A stretch of DNA of 64,000 nt, from positions 17,689 through 81,688 of the forward strand of contig CADCGB010000006.1 in NCBI GenBank assembly GCA_902800815.1, in the 5' to 3' direction. The translations under genes were made by a program, and so were the position numbers. The DNA comes from Fibrobacter succinogenes (GTDB lineage Bacteria > Fibrobacterota > Fibrobacteria > Fibrobacterales > Fibrobacteraceae). Below the pieces are notes generated by a model. The model saw only the letters and a list, made by a program, of their open reading frames with translations. It was not told the origin of the DNA and ran no database searches. Within the stretch, counting starts at the first letter, position 1. Every line of letters starts with the position of its first letter. Positions 35,332 to 44,294 of the stretch are shown piece by piece.

Positions 35332-37641
35332 TTACCTTCTCCCGCGCTTGCCGCGGCCCCCGCGTGCATCGGTCTTGCGTGCCCGCGGCTTGCCGCCGCC
35401 GGCTCCGCGACCGCCCCTGCCTCCACGGGCAAAGTCGCCCCTGTCGGCAAAGGCCGCCTTGCGCCTCTGCTCGCGATTGCGTGCACGGGGTGGCATGTAT
35501 CCTAAGTCAAAGTCGTCGTCATCGGGCTGGCTCAAGTAGCCGAGCGCTTCGGCGGCCGCAGCGCGGTCCGCGCGCTCCTGCACGTCGCGGGATTCGCCCT
35601 GGCGACGCTTCTTCTTGGGCTCGCCAGAAATCTTCTCGATAATGCTGAAGTCCGCCTGGCCACGCAGCGGGTCCACGCGGAGGAGGCGCACCTTCACGAT
35701 GTCGCCACGACGGAACGTGCGCCCGCTTTTTTTGCCGAAAGCGAGGCCCTGGTCCGGATTGAACACGTAGAAGTCTTCGCCAGCGATGTCGCGGAACCGC
35801 ACCAGGCCCTCGGCGATGGGGTCCTTGATGCTCACGTAGATTCCCCATTCCTCGATGCCCGTGACGCTTGCCTCGAAGTCGTCGCCAATGCGGTTCTTCA
35901 AGATCCAGCAGCTGCACACCTTGATGGAGATGCGTTCCACCTTCATGTTCTTGATTTCGTTTGCCGAGATAAGGTCGCAGACCTCGATCACGCTGTTCGC
36001 GCGCTCGGCGTTGATTTCCTTGCCCTTGCGTGCGAGTTCACGATGGCACCAGAGGTCGGCGTAACGGCGGATAGGCGAGGTAAAGTGGCTGTAGTCCTGC
36101 CAGTTCAGCGCGAAGTGCCCGAAGCTGTTGCTGTCGTAGTGCGCCTTCTGCATGCTGCGGAGGATCCTGTTCATGAGCGTCTCGTCGTCGCCGGCGCGCT
36201 TTACCAAGTGCTGGTACAACTTGAACGCGACGGGATTCAGGTTGGTATCGCCACTACGGGGCTTGCCCAGGTCACGCAGCATCACGGGCGCATCCTTGAA
36301 CAAATCCGGGTACATGTAGTACAGTTCCATGATGTCCTTGGTGTCGGGTGCCTCGTGGATACGGTAGATGCCCTGCAACTTGCGCTTGGAAAGTTCCTTC
36401 GCGCAGCAGTTGTTCGCGATGAGCATGCACTCCTCGACCCACGAATTCGATTCGTCGGTCTCGCGCGGTACAATCTGCACGGGTTCGCCCGCCTCGTTGA
36501 ACTTGCATCCGTATTCGGTGCTCTTGAATTCCAGCAGGCCTTCCTTGGAGCGGTTCTTCTTGAGCATTGCGGTCACTTCGGCGAGCGCCTTGATGGAATC
36601 GTCGCCCGCCTCCATCATCTTCACCGCTTCCTGGTACGTGATGCCCTTCGATACGTTCACGATACTCCTGTGGAAATCCCAACTGAGCACGTTCGCCTGC
36701 TTGTCGAGTTCCATCATGCAGGTGAATGCGCAGCGGTCCACACCCTGGTGCAAACTGCACACGCCGCTCGAAAGTTTTTCGGGGAGCATCGGCACTGCTG
36801 TCCACGGCAAGTACTGCGTGTAACTCCTTTCCAGCGCTTCCTCGTCGAGTTCGCTGCCTTCGGGTACGTAGTAGCTCACGTCCGCGATATGCACGCCGAG
36901 CCTGTATCCGTTTTCAGTACGCTCCACGCTGATAGCGTCGTCGTGGTCCATGGCGCCTTCGGGGTCGATGCAGAGCACGTCGAGCTTGCGGTAGTCGATA
37001 CGGCCCTTGAAATCCTTCGGACCCGGTTCGTGGATGCCTTCGACAAACTTCTTGATGGCGGGGGAGAAGTCCTTGGGCAGGTTGCTCTCTTCCATGAACT
37101 TCGTCTTGACCTCGTCCCAGCTAACGTTCAACGCCTCGGCGCTGCGGTCCACCTTCGCGAGGTAGCTGTGCTTGAGTTTCGGGTGCGGGTAAAGCGTAAA
37201 GCTGATGGTCTCGCCTTCCTTGCCCGGCGCCTGCCTGCGGTGGCACATCTCGTACACCTTGCCGGTCTCGAGTTCGTGCACTTCCCACTGTTCGTCGCCA
37301 ATCTGGTGCAGTATGCCGCGCTTTACGCGGGTCTCGTTTTCCTTGTCGTTTTGCCTGCGGCTGCGGGCGGCGGGCCTGCGGTTGTCTTCTGCGCCCTGTT
37401 CCGCAATCTTCTTGAATCGCTTCTCGCGCTTTTCCTCGAGGCTCTCGCCGTCACCGAGCTGGTATTCCTTGTGGCTTGTGCGCTTTAAGAGTCCGCGTTC
37501 CACCATGTCGGCGAGCATCTGCTTGAACGCCATTTTCTGTTTTTTGGGGAGCCCGAGTGCTCCACGCAGCTGGCTTCCGACCATCGGCTCGTCGCGCAAA
37601 ATTGCAATAATCTGTTCTTCACTGGGTAAACGCTGTGCCAT
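35332..37641 (-). CDS. rnr: Ribonuclease R
   Basis: 769 residues from the ATG at 37641, chosen because AAAGGAGG lies 8 nt before it; an earlier ATG at 37671 lies in the end of plsC. The order is a helix-turn-helix N-terminal domain, two cold-shock domains, the RNB catalytic domain with the metal motif CIDPEGAMDHDDAISV, an S1 domain near 620-700, and a long Arg/Gly/Lys-rich tail. RNase R degrades structured RNA from the 3' end in the cytoplasm. The tail is longer and more glycine-arginine rich than in many homologues. The start is 1 nt from the plsC stop, so the two are coupled. Confidence 0.95.
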   Translation of the reverse strand: MAQRLPSEEQIIAILRDEPMVGSQLRGALGLPKKQKMAFKQMLADMVERGLLKRTSHKEYQLGDGESLEEKREKRFKKIAEQGAEDNRRPAARSRRQNDKENETRVKRGILHQIGDEQWEVHELETGKVYEMCHRRQAPGKEGETISFTLYPHPKLKHSYLAKVDRSAEALNVSWDEVKTKFMEESNLPKDFSPAIKKFVEGIHEPGPKDFKGRIDYRKLDVLCIDPEGAMDHDDAISVERTENGYRLGVHIADVSYYVPEGSELDEEALERSYTQYLPWTAVPMLPEKLSSGVCSLHQGVDRCAFTCMMELDKQANVLSWDFHRSIVNVSKGITYQEAVKMMEAGDDSIKALAEVTAMLKKNRSKEGLLEFKSTEYGCKFNEAGEPVQIVPRETDESNSWVEECMLIANNCCAKELSKRKLQGIYRIHEAPDTKDIMELYYMYPDLFKDAPVMLRDLGKPRSGDTNLNPVAFKLYQHLVKRAGDDETLMNRILRSMQKAHYDSNSFGHFALNWQDYSHFTSPIRRYADLWCHRELARKGKEINAERANSVIEVCDLISANEIKNMKVERISIKVCSCWILKNRIGDDFEASVTGIEEWGIYVSIKDPIAEGLVRFRDIAGEDFYVFNPDQGLAFGKKSGRTFRRGDIVKVRLLRVDPLRGQADFSIIEKISGEPKKKRRQGESRDVQERADRAAAAEALGYLSQPDDDDFDLGYMPPRARNREQRRKAAFADRGDFARGGRGGRGAGGGKPRARKTDARGGRGKRGRR

Positions 37642-37642
37642 A

Positions 37643-38410
37643 TCAGGCCTCCTTTGTGCCGCTTTCGGCATCTAATTTCGCTTGTGCAAGTTCCGCTTGC
37701 TTGTAGGGCATCGCCGACTCCACCAAATCGTGCAGTTCGTCGCGCAGTTCTGCCATGCTCTTGTCCGCATAGTCGCTGGCCTTCACCATCGGGTGGATAA
37801 CCATCCTGACTTCGCCACTACGGATGGACCACTTGACCTTCGGGAGAATTTCCCCGGTGTTCACGAGCGTGATGGGCAGGATGTCGAAATTCTGGTCTTT
37901 TGCCATGCGGAAGATCCCGTTCTGGAACTTGAGCATGTGACCGTCTTCGGTGCGGTGCCCTTCGGGGAATACGGCGAAGTTGTAGCCCTTCGCGATGCGT
38001 TCTGCGACAAGCTTTCCCATGCCTGCGTTCATGCGCGGGTTCTTGTGCACGGGAATGCAGCCGATGCTGCTGATGACCCAGCCGAATACGGGGGCCTTCC
38101 AGAGGCTAGCCTTTGCCATGAAGGCGGCGTTGCCTATTGCGGGCCAGATGACGTTGATATCAAGGAAACTCTGGTGGTTCGCCACGATGACAAAACCCTT
38201 GCGGCCTTTCGGGATGTTCTCTTCGCCTTCTATCTTTATCCTGATTCGGAACAACTTAAAGGCGATGTGCGTGAAGAAGAACTGGCAGACGTTCGTGATT
38301 TCTTCCTTGTGCCCGCAGATGTATCCTTTGTATATAATGTAGGGTACGCCGAGGATAATCATGCCGACAAAGACGACGAGGTAGTATAGGGTTGCAAGTA
38401 TTGCGCGCAT
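37643..38410 (-). CDS. plsC: 1-acyl-sn-glycerol-3-phosphate acyltransferase
   Basis: 255 residues. An N-terminal membrane helix (4-25) is followed by the acyltransferase motifs: NHQSFLD (catalytic HxxxxD), GCIPVHKNPRMN, and FPEGHRTEDGHMLKF. The enzyme adds the second acyl chain to make phosphatidic acid at the inner membrane. The C-terminal residues carry the ribosome site of rnr. The upstream gap to the outer-membrane protein gene is 105 bp and divergent. Confidence 0.95.
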   Translation of the reverse strand: MRAILATLYYLVVFVGMIILGVPYIIYKGYICGHKEEITNVCQFFFTHIAFKLFRIRIKIEGEENIPKGRKGFVIVANHQSFLDINVIWPAIGNAAFMAKASLWKAPVFGWVISSIGCIPVHKNPRMNAGMGKLVAERIAKGYNFAVFPEGHRTEDGHMLKFQNGIFRMAKDQNFDILPITLVNTGEILPKVKWSIRSGEVRMVIHPMVKASDYADKSMAELRDELHDLVESAMPYKQAELAQAKLDAESGTKEA

Positions 38411-38515
38411 AAATCAATCCGTGTTGTATTTCTGTTCATAATGTATATTTTTTAGACCGGAAGGGGAACGAAAAATGCTAATTTTCGTCTACATTCTTTT
38501 TAATAAGGAGGAAAT

Positions 38516-39133
38516 ATGAAAAAGTTCATTCTCGCCCTGGCTGCTCTCGCCACGTCGGCTCTCGCAATTTCTCAACCCCATACGCATGACGGATTCTTCT
38601 TGAATCTCACATTGGGCATGAGCTACCAGAATTTCGGTTACGAATATAAGGCTACCCGTTATGAAGGCATGACGATTGAAGGCGACGGCATTTCGCTCGA
38701 CGCAGATACCAAGATCGGTGGCTGCGTGGCTCCGAACCTTGCCCTGCATCTGACTATTACGGAAGTGCAGAACCTTTCTGACCTGGAACTCAAGGATGAG
38801 CACGAACGGACCGTTGCGACTACGAACCAGAGCGAAAGTCTCATCTTGTTCGGTTTCGGTGCTACCTACTACTTCTTGGACAACATGTTCGTTACCGGAA
38901 GTTTCGGCTTGTCTGTGTTTACCATCGAAGAGGTGGGCAACTCTAGAGCGGGTGGAGCCTCCGAAGCGGGTATCGGTTTCCAGGTTGGTGTCGGCAAGGA
39001 ATGGTGGGCCGGCGACGAATGGGGAATGGGCGTCGTAGGGACGCTTACCTACGGCAGCGCCGACGACAAGGACGATATCGGCGAGATGTCCGCGTATGGC
39101 GTGGGCGTCAAGTTCACGATGACGTTTAACTAG
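38516..39133 (+). CDS. Small outer-membrane beta-barrel protein
   Basis: 205 residues. A signal peptide ends ALA around residue 17. The mature part alternates hydrophobic and polar residues in strands with Gly and aromatic girdle residues (TLGMSYQNFGYEY, LFGFGATYYFLDNMFV, GIGFQVGVGKEWW), and it ends with an aromatic residue followed by a single Asn (TMTFN). About eight strands fit an OmpX/OmpA-like barrel. A strong ribosome site AAGGAGG precedes the ATG. The function is not known. A hairpin follows the stop codon. Confidence 0.85.
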   Translation: MKKFILALAALATSALAISQPHTHDGFFLNLTLGMSYQNFGYEYKATRYEGMTIEGDGISLDADTKIGGCVAPNLALHLTITEVQNLSDLELKDEHERTVATTNQSESLILFGFGATYYFLDNMFVTGSFGLSVFTIEEVGNSRAGGASEAGIGFQVGVGKEWWAGDEWGMGVVGTLTYGSADDKDDIGEMSAYGVGVKFTMTFN

Positions 39134-39148
39134 TGCGACTAGGGCGGG

Positions 39149-39165
39149 GCGCACCTTTGGTGCGC
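39149..39165 (+). terminator. Candidate terminator of the outer-membrane protein gene
   Basis: GCGCACC (39149-39155) pairs with GGTGCGC (39159-39165) around TTT, followed by TACTTTATTTT. The T run is weak and interrupted. The hairpin abuts the pyrC stop codon and may serve both convergent genes. Confidence 0.6.
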
Positions 39166-40166
39166 TACTTTATTTTCCATTCAAGTGTTTGGCCGGCGGC
39201 GAGGGGGACGACGCCGTTCACGAGGGTCGGAACGGTCCACTTTTCCTGCACGACTTCGACCTGTTGCGTGGTCCGTGGGAGCCCGTAGAAATCAGCTCCG
39301 AAACCGGCGATAAAGTCGGGCAACTTGTCGAGGTGGCCGGCCCGGTCAAATTCCTGGACCAGCAGGGGGAGGGCCACCGGGGCGCTGTAGACGCCCGCCG
39401 CCCCGCACGGGCATTCCTTTTTGCCCTGCTGGTGCGGGGCGGAGTCCGTGCCGAGGAAAAACTTCGGGTTGCCGCTGAAGGCGGCCTCGCGGATGGCGGC
39501 ACGGTCTTCAGGCCGCTTCGGGAGCGGCTTGCAGAAGTGGTGCGGCCTGAGGGTGTCCCCTACGATGTCATCGAGAGTCATCATCAGGTGGTGTACCGTG
39601 AACGTCGCCGCCACATTTGCGGGCAACCGCTTGACGGCCTCGACCGACCTTGCGGAACTCAGGTGTTCAAAGACGATTTTCAACTTCGGGAACTTTGCCG
39701 CAAGCGTCTCTACGCGCTTGATAAAAGCGGGCTCGCGGTCCAGGCAGAATTCACCGGGTTCCTCGCCGTGCACGCATAGCACGAGCCCGAGCTTTTCCAT
39801 CATCGCGACAACCGGGAAAACCGCCTCGAAGTCGCTGATGCCGTCTGCGCTGTTCGTGGTGACTCCTGCAGGGTAGTACTTTCCGGCGACGACGCCTACC
39901 GCCATCATGTCCTTCAGATCCTGCTCCGTGTAGTTCGGGTTCAGCTTGAAGGTCATGAGCGGGACAAAGTCGGGCCGCACGTCCTTCGCGGCATCCAATA
40001 TCTGCGCTTTATATTCGGCAATCGCCTTCGCGCTCGTCATCGCGGGTACGGTGTTCGGCATGATGATGGCGCGGCCAAACTGGCTCACCAGATCGCGCAC
40101 GTAGCCGGGCATAAGGTCGCCCTGGCGCAGGTGTGCATGAAAGTCGTCGGGTAAGGGGAGAAACAT
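39165..40166 (-). CDS. pyrC: Dihydroorotase
   Basis: 333 residues from the ATG at 40166, where homology starts (FLPLPDDFHAHLRQG). The E. coli type metal site is complete: HxH in FHAHLRQG, the carboxylated Lys in AGKYYPAGVTTN, His in LCVHGEEP, His in VFEHLSS, and Asp in GTDSAPH. It closes carbamoyl-aspartate to dihydroorotate in pyrimidine synthesis. The start is 5 nt from the MlaF-type ATPase stop, so it belongs to the long minus-strand operon. This is the place where an MCE-domain gene would be expected in other organisms. Confidence 0.96.
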   Translation of the reverse strand: MFLPLPDDFHAHLRQGDLMPGYVRDLVSQFGRAIIMPNTVPAMTSAKAIAEYKAQILDAAKDVRPDFVPLMTFKLNPNYTEQDLKDMMAVGVVAGKYYPAGVTTNSADGISDFEAVFPVVAMMEKLGLVLCVHGEEPGEFCLDREPAFIKRVETLAAKFPKLKIVFEHLSSARSVEAVKRLPANVAATFTVHHLMMTLDDIVGDTLRPHHFCKPLPKRPEDRAAIREAAFSGNPKFFLGTDSAPHQQGKKECPCGAAGVYSAPVALPLLVQEFDRAGHLDKLPDFIAGFGADFYGLPRTTQQVEVVQEKWTVPTLVNGVVPLAAGQTLEWKIK

Positions 40167-40171
40167 AAAAA

Positions 40172-40987
40172 CTACCCACTGGTACGCAAGTCGCGGAAGA
40201 GTTCCTTCGAGATGGCGGTGTCGCTGTGCAGCCACTCGTCAAAGTAACGCAGTTCGGTCAACTGCTTGTGCGTGAGGAAGGTTATCTTGCAGTTGAGTTC
40301 CTTCGCCACCATAAGGTCGTGCGTCACGATGATGATGGTCGTCTTGAACAGCGTACGCATGTTGTCGATAAGCGGGAGCAGGTTGCGGCGGTTGTAGTTG
40401 TCGAGACCTGCGGTCGGTTCGTCCATCAGCAGTAACTGCGGGCTCATTGCCCAGCTGCGGGCAATCGCCACACGCTTCTGCATGCCCACGCTCAGCATGT
40501 GCGGGAAAAAGTCAGCATAGTCGCGCACGCGCATCAGATCCATTGCCATGCGGACCTTGTCCTCGATTTCAACTGCAGTACCGACCTTGTGGTAGCGCAG
40601 CGGGAGCGCGATGTTGTCGCGCACGCGCAGGTTCGAGATGAGTGCCCCGTTCTGGAACACGAGCCCCACCTGGCGCTTGGCGATGTTCAGTGCGGTAAGC
40701 CTTTCGGGCGGAATGTATTCGCCGAAGATATACATCTTGCCGGCGTTGGGGCGTGCAAGTCCCGAAATCAAGCGGAGCAGCGCGCTCTTTCCCTGTCCCG
40801 AACCGCCGCCGATGCAGATGGTCTCTCCCTTCTGCACGACAAGATTCGCTCCCGAGATAAGTTCCTGTTCGCCCGGCTGTATGCCCGATTCAAAGAATCC
40901 CAGCGGTCTCGGTTTCGAGATCGAGGTGCCCACCAATCCCCTGTAGGAAAGGTGTATGTCTTCGAGTCTGAGGGCTTCGTTATACAT
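40172..40987 (-). CDS. mlaF: ABC transporter ATP-binding protein, MlaF type
   Basis: 271 residues. Walker A GGGSGQGKSALL (about 60-71), a modified signature LSVGMQKRVAIAR, Walker B LLLMDEPTAGLDN and an H-loop VTHD are all present. The Met in the signature (xGMxKRxA) is typical of MlaF-type ATPases that drive phospholipid trafficking between membranes. An N-terminal extension of about 25 residues precedes the beta strand entering Walker A. The ATG overlaps the mlaE stop codon by 1 nt (TAATG), so the two are coupled. Confidence 0.92.
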   Translation of the reverse strand: MYNEALRLEDIHLSYRGLVGTSISKPRPLGFFESGIQPGEQELISGANLVVQKGETICIGGGSGQGKSALLRLISGLARPNAGKMYIFGEYIPPERLTALNIAKRQVGLVFQNGALISNLRVRDNIALPLRYHKVGTAVEIEDKVRMAMDLMRVRDYADFFPHMLSVGMQKRVAIARSWAMSPQLLLMDEPTAGLDNYNRRNLLPLIDNMRTLFKTTIIIVTHDLMVAKELNCKITFLTHKQLTELRYFDEWLHSDTAISKELFRDLRTSG

Positions 40988-41859
40988 TAGATGATCTTCG
41001 AGATTTCGTTAAAGTAATCGATGAAGTAGAACAGCGACAGGAACACGTCAGCACAAACGATGTAGAAGAAAGACTTGATGACGGACCTACCGGTAGCCTT
41101 CGGCACCTGGCGTATGTCGCGCGGAATGTTCATAGCCTGGTAGCAGGCGTTCGTGGTAATGATGCAACCGAACACGATCGGCTTGACGACTATGAAAATA
41201 AAGTCTGTGAACGTCAGGGCTTTCAGGATTTCGGTAGAAAGGTAGTCCCAGGTGAGCTGGAGGTTGAACGCATTCCCGGTAACCGCGATAGCCGCCTTCG
41301 TCATCAAGAAGCCTGCACAGATGGCGCTCGTACTGAACACGATGTTCATGATGAATGTCGCGATGGCTCCACCGATGAGTCCCGGCATCACAAGGTAGCG
41401 CACGGGGTCTACACCCATCGTGGCAAGCGCGTCCACTTCGGAGTTGATGACCATGCCGCCGATGTACGTGGTGAGCGATGAACCGCTACGGCCCGCAATG
41501 AGGAATGCCGTGAGGATTGGCCCCAGTTCACGGATGATGACCACCACCATAAGCCCGCCGACCACGTCGCCGAAGCCCATCTTGCCCATCATGGTAATGA
41601 CTTCGATGATGACGACTGTACCGAAGAGGGTTGCCACCACAAAAAGGATCGGGAAAATCTCGACACCGGTAAAGAACGTCTGCAATATGATGTTGCGCGA
41701 GTCGGTCTTGAAACTACGGCTCTTGTTGAACAGCGACATGAAGGCACGGATAAACAGCGCGACCTCTTGCCCCACGGGTCTGCGGAGCAGGAACAAACCC
41801 AGGGCGTGGAACTTCCGGCCCACGAGGGTAAGTTTCTTATCGTTCGTCTGTTCTTCCAT
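40987..41859 (-). CDS. mlaE: ABC transporter permease, MlaE type
   Basis: 290 residues. The conserved MlaE core is intact: VEIFPILFVVATLFGTVV, then IIRELGPILTAFLIAGRSGSSLTTYIG, VNSEVDALATMGVDPVRYLVMP, and hydrophobic helices to the end. The permease half of the Mla retrograde phospholipid system sits in the inner membrane. It overlaps engB by 23 nt at its start and mlaF by 1 nt at its end. No MlaD/MCE gene is adjacent, in contrast to most mla loci. Confidence 0.93.
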   Translation of the reverse strand: MEEQTNDKKLTLVGRKFHALGLFLLRRPVGQEVALFIRAFMSLFNKSRSFKTDSRNIILQTFFTGVEIFPILFVVATLFGTVVIIEVITMMGKMGFGDVVGGLMVVVIIRELGPILTAFLIAGRSGSSLTTYIGGMVINSEVDALATMGVDPVRYLVMPGLIGGAIATFIMNIVFSTSAICAGFLMTKAAIAVTGNAFNLQLTWDYLSTEILKALTFTDFIFIVVKPIVFGCIITTNACYQAMNIPRDIRQVPKATGRSVIKSFFYIVCADVFLSLFYFIDYFNEISKII

Positions 41860-42475
41860 CTACAATGTTCGTCCCGTTTACTGCACTCAGTATGTCTTGC
41901 CAGAGCGTTGCTATCCCGTGTCCCTTGACGGCACTTACGCAGAGGGGCTTCTCGGGTAGGGAGAGGCGTTCTTGAATCTGCCTCAGCCCTTTAGCCAGTT
42001 CCGACTGGTTCACCTTGTCCCGCTTGCTGGCAATCACCAGCACGGGGCAGCCCGTGGCACGGATGCTTTCCACCGTCTCAATGTCGGTGGGGGTGCCTCC
42101 GTGGCGTATGTCCACCAGGTACACAAGCCCGCGCAGGTCCTTGCACTTTTCCACGTACTCGCGGATAAATACGGACATCTCGTCGCGCTTTGCATTGCTC
42201 ACCTTGGCAAAGCCTACACCAGGTAAATCTACAAGAAAAAACTGGTTGTTGACTTTGAAGAAATTGATTTCGCGGGTCTTTCCGGGGGTAGAACTGACCT
42301 TGACCAGTTTTTTTTGCCCCATGAGGGCGTTCATGAGCGAGGATTTGCCCACATTGGAGCGTCCGAGGAAGGCTACCATCGGGAGCCGTTCTTCGGGGAG
42401 GCCCTTGAGGCTGACCGCCGCCTTCACGAATTCCGCGGAGGTGACGGTGAAATCTCCAAACTTTACCGGGTTCAC
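41837..42475 (-). CDS. engB: GTP-binding protein EngB/YihA/YsxC
   Basis: 212 residues. G1 GRSNVGKSSLMNA (38-50), G2 TPGKTREINFF, G3 VDLPGVGFAKV, G4 SKRDKV (TKxD type) and G5 CVSAVKGHG are in order. EngB helps assemble the large ribosomal subunit and is often essential. The start overlaps recR by 4 nt (ATGA). The C-terminal tail (NGTNIVDGRTDER) is encoded over the start of mlaE. Confidence 0.96.
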   Translation of the reverse strand: MNPVKFGDFTVTSAEFVKAAVSLKGLPEERLPMVAFLGRSNVGKSSLMNALMGQKKLVKVSSTPGKTREINFFKVNNQFFLVDLPGVGFAKVSNAKRDEMSVFIREYVEKCKDLRGLVYLVDIRHGGTPTDIETVESIRATGCPVLVIASKRDKVNQSELAKGLRQIQERLSLPEKPLCVSAVKGHGIATLWQDILSAVNGTNIVDGRTDER

Positions 42476-43068
42476 AGGCTTACCCTCCCTTCGAAGGCAC
42501 GGAGCATGGTTACCTCGTCCACGAACTCGAGGTCGCTACCCATTGGGATTCCGCGGGCAAGGCGCGTACGCTTGACGTTTGTGCCCGCAAGCATGCGGTC
42601 TATCATGAGCGATGTGCTGTCGGCCTCCGGGCTAGACCCGAGGGCGAGTACCAGTTCCTCGATGCCCTCGTCCTTGATGCGCTGGACCAGCTGGGGCAGG
42701 TGCAGGTTCTCGGGCCCGATTCCATCCAGCGGTGAAATCACGCCGCCGAGCACGAAGTACAGGCCCTTGAAAACGCCCGAGCGTTCGAACGGCATGATGT
42801 CGGAACTCTTCTCGACCACGCAGAGCGACTTGGCGCCTGCACGCGATGTGCAGGTGGAGCACGTGTCGAGGTCGGTGAACGCGTGGCACTTGGGGCAGGG
42901 GTGCACCTTCTCGGCTGCATTGGTGAGGCTTAAGGCAAAGCGCTCCACGTCGGTCTTCGGTTTGGAAAGCACGTGATAGGCGAGGCGGCGGGCGGTCTTG
43001 TGCCCGATACCCGGCAGGTTCGAAAACTCAGCGATCAATGCCTCGAGGCTTTCCGGTTCAACGCTCAT
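42472..43068 (-). CDS. recR: Recombination protein RecR
   Basis: 198 residues, the usual size. The helix-hairpin-helix LPGIGHKTARRLAYH, zinc finger with CPKC and CSTC, and TOPRIM motifs CVVEKSSDIMPFE and LALGSSPEADSTSLMI are present, ending in ARGIPMGSDLEFVDEVTM. RecR acts with RecO and RecF in gap repair. It overlaps the EAL/HDOD gene by 11 nt and engB by 4 nt, inside the minus-strand operon. Confidence 0.97.
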   Translation of the reverse strand: MSVEPESLEALIAEFSNLPGIGHKTARRLAYHVLSKPKTDVERFALSLTNAAEKVHPCPKCHAFTDLDTCSTCTSRAGAKSLCVVEKSSDIMPFERSGVFKGLYFVLGGVISPLDGIGPENLHLPQLVQRIKDEGIEELVLALGSSPEADSTSLMIDRMLAGTNVKRTRLARGIPMGSDLEFVDEVTMLRAFEGRVSL

Positions 43069-44293
43069 GGGCCCACGTATACGCGTCGTTCACACAACGG
43101 TTCAACAAGGTGGAAGAAATTTTCAAGTCCTTGAGGAGTCCGATAATCTTCTGCTGGTCGTCCTGCTCGACGGCGTCGGCAAGCTGGAGCAGTTTGCCCA
43201 GGCGGCCGGAACGCTGGAGCAGCGCCTCGCGGATGTCCTCGTCTGCGCCGGATTCGGTAAGGATGCTTTCGAGCGGAGCGCCAACGAGTGCGTCCATGCG
43301 GCTGATGAGCCCGACCATGAATGCCTTTGCGGGCAGGTCGTTGTCGGTGCCGCTCACCACGCGGGCCAATATCTCGAGGAACTTCGCACGGTGGCTTGCA
43401 TTCTGGAACAGCGGAGAACTCTGTGGCGTCATGCCCATCTCGGGGCGGGCGTACAGCATGAGCATCAGCCATTCCTGGATGTTGCGCATGCCGATCCACA
43501 CGATGGCGTCGCGCACGTTCGCGATGTTCTGGCTCCTGAACTGCGCGTCGGAGTTCACGAAGCGGAGCAGGTTCGCTGCCACGTCGCCGTATTCCGAGAG
43601 ACATTCGCACAGTTCGTCGAGGCTTGGGTGCGTACGGAGCAGGAGCAGAATGCGGAGGATTGCCGCGGAGGTCGCATCAATCTTCTTTCCGGTCACGAGT
43701 TCGGGCTTCGCGAAGAAGAATCCCTGGAAGTAGTCGTAACCTGCGGCGAGGCACTTCTTGAAGCTCGCCTTCGTCTCTACCTTCTCGGCGAGGATCTTGA
43801 TGTTCTTCGCCTTGAAGAACGCGGCGGCCTTCGCCATGTCCTCGTCGCTGTTTTCCACCAGGTCCATCTTCACGTACGAGATGAACGGGTAGAGCGGGGC
43901 ACAGCGCTTGAGGAATTCGTCATTGAAGATGAAATCGTCGAGCGCGATTTCGAACCCGCGGGCGTGGTAGTGTGCGACGGCCTTCACGAGGGCGTCGTCC
44001 ACCTCAACATCCTCGAGGACCTCGAGCACAAAGCAGCGCGGGTTCAAGAGGCCGAAGAGGTTGTCGAGCAGCATGTCGCGGCTGCAGTTCACGAACGCCT
44101 TGTGGTCGCCGATGAGTTTCGGGAGCCCGATGTTGTTGAGCACGTTCTCGAGGACCTGCGCGGTCGCAAGCATGTCGCTCGCGATAACTGCGGTATCGCT
44201 CGTGGGCGAGTCGCGGAACAAAAGTTCGTAGGCGAAAATTTTCCCATCGCGGTCGAGGATGGGCTGGCGTGCTAGGTAGGCAAGAGAATGCAT
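43058..44293 (-). CDS. EAL-HDOD (YuxH-type) signalling protein
   Basis: 411 residues. The first 205 form an EAL domain: RQPILDRDGKIFAYELLFR (YELLF in place of EALLR), FVNCSRD, FVLEVLED, FEIALDDF, VKMDLVEN, ILAEKVET and YFQGFFFAKP. Most metal and substrate residues are kept, but the GTG loop after DDF is lost, as is usual in the YuxH group. The second half is an HDOD domain (about 215-400), related to HD phosphohydrolases but without their metal residues. Such proteins act in regulation, sometimes by binding c-di-GMP. It lies in the run between hisG and recR, with an 11-nt overlap to recR. Confidence 0.9.
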   Translation of the reverse strand: MHSLAYLARQPILDRDGKIFAYELLFRDSPTSDTAVIASDMLATAQVLENVLNNIGLPKLIGDHKAFVNCSRDMLLDNLFGLLNPRCFVLEVLEDVEVDDALVKAVAHYHARGFEIALDDFIFNDEFLKRCAPLYPFISYVKMDLVENSDEDMAKAAAFFKAKNIKILAEKVETKASFKKCLAAGYDYFQGFFFAKPELVTGKKIDATSAAILRILLLLRTHPSLDELCECLSEYGDVAANLLRFVNSDAQFRSQNIANVRDAIVWIGMRNIQEWLMLMLYARPEMGMTPQSSPLFQNASHRAKFLEILARVVSGTDNDLPAKAFMVGLISRMDALVGAPLESILTESGADEDIREALLQRSGRLGKLLQLADAVEQDDQQKIIGLLKDLKISSTLLNRCVNDAYTWAHER

Positions 44294-44294
44294 A

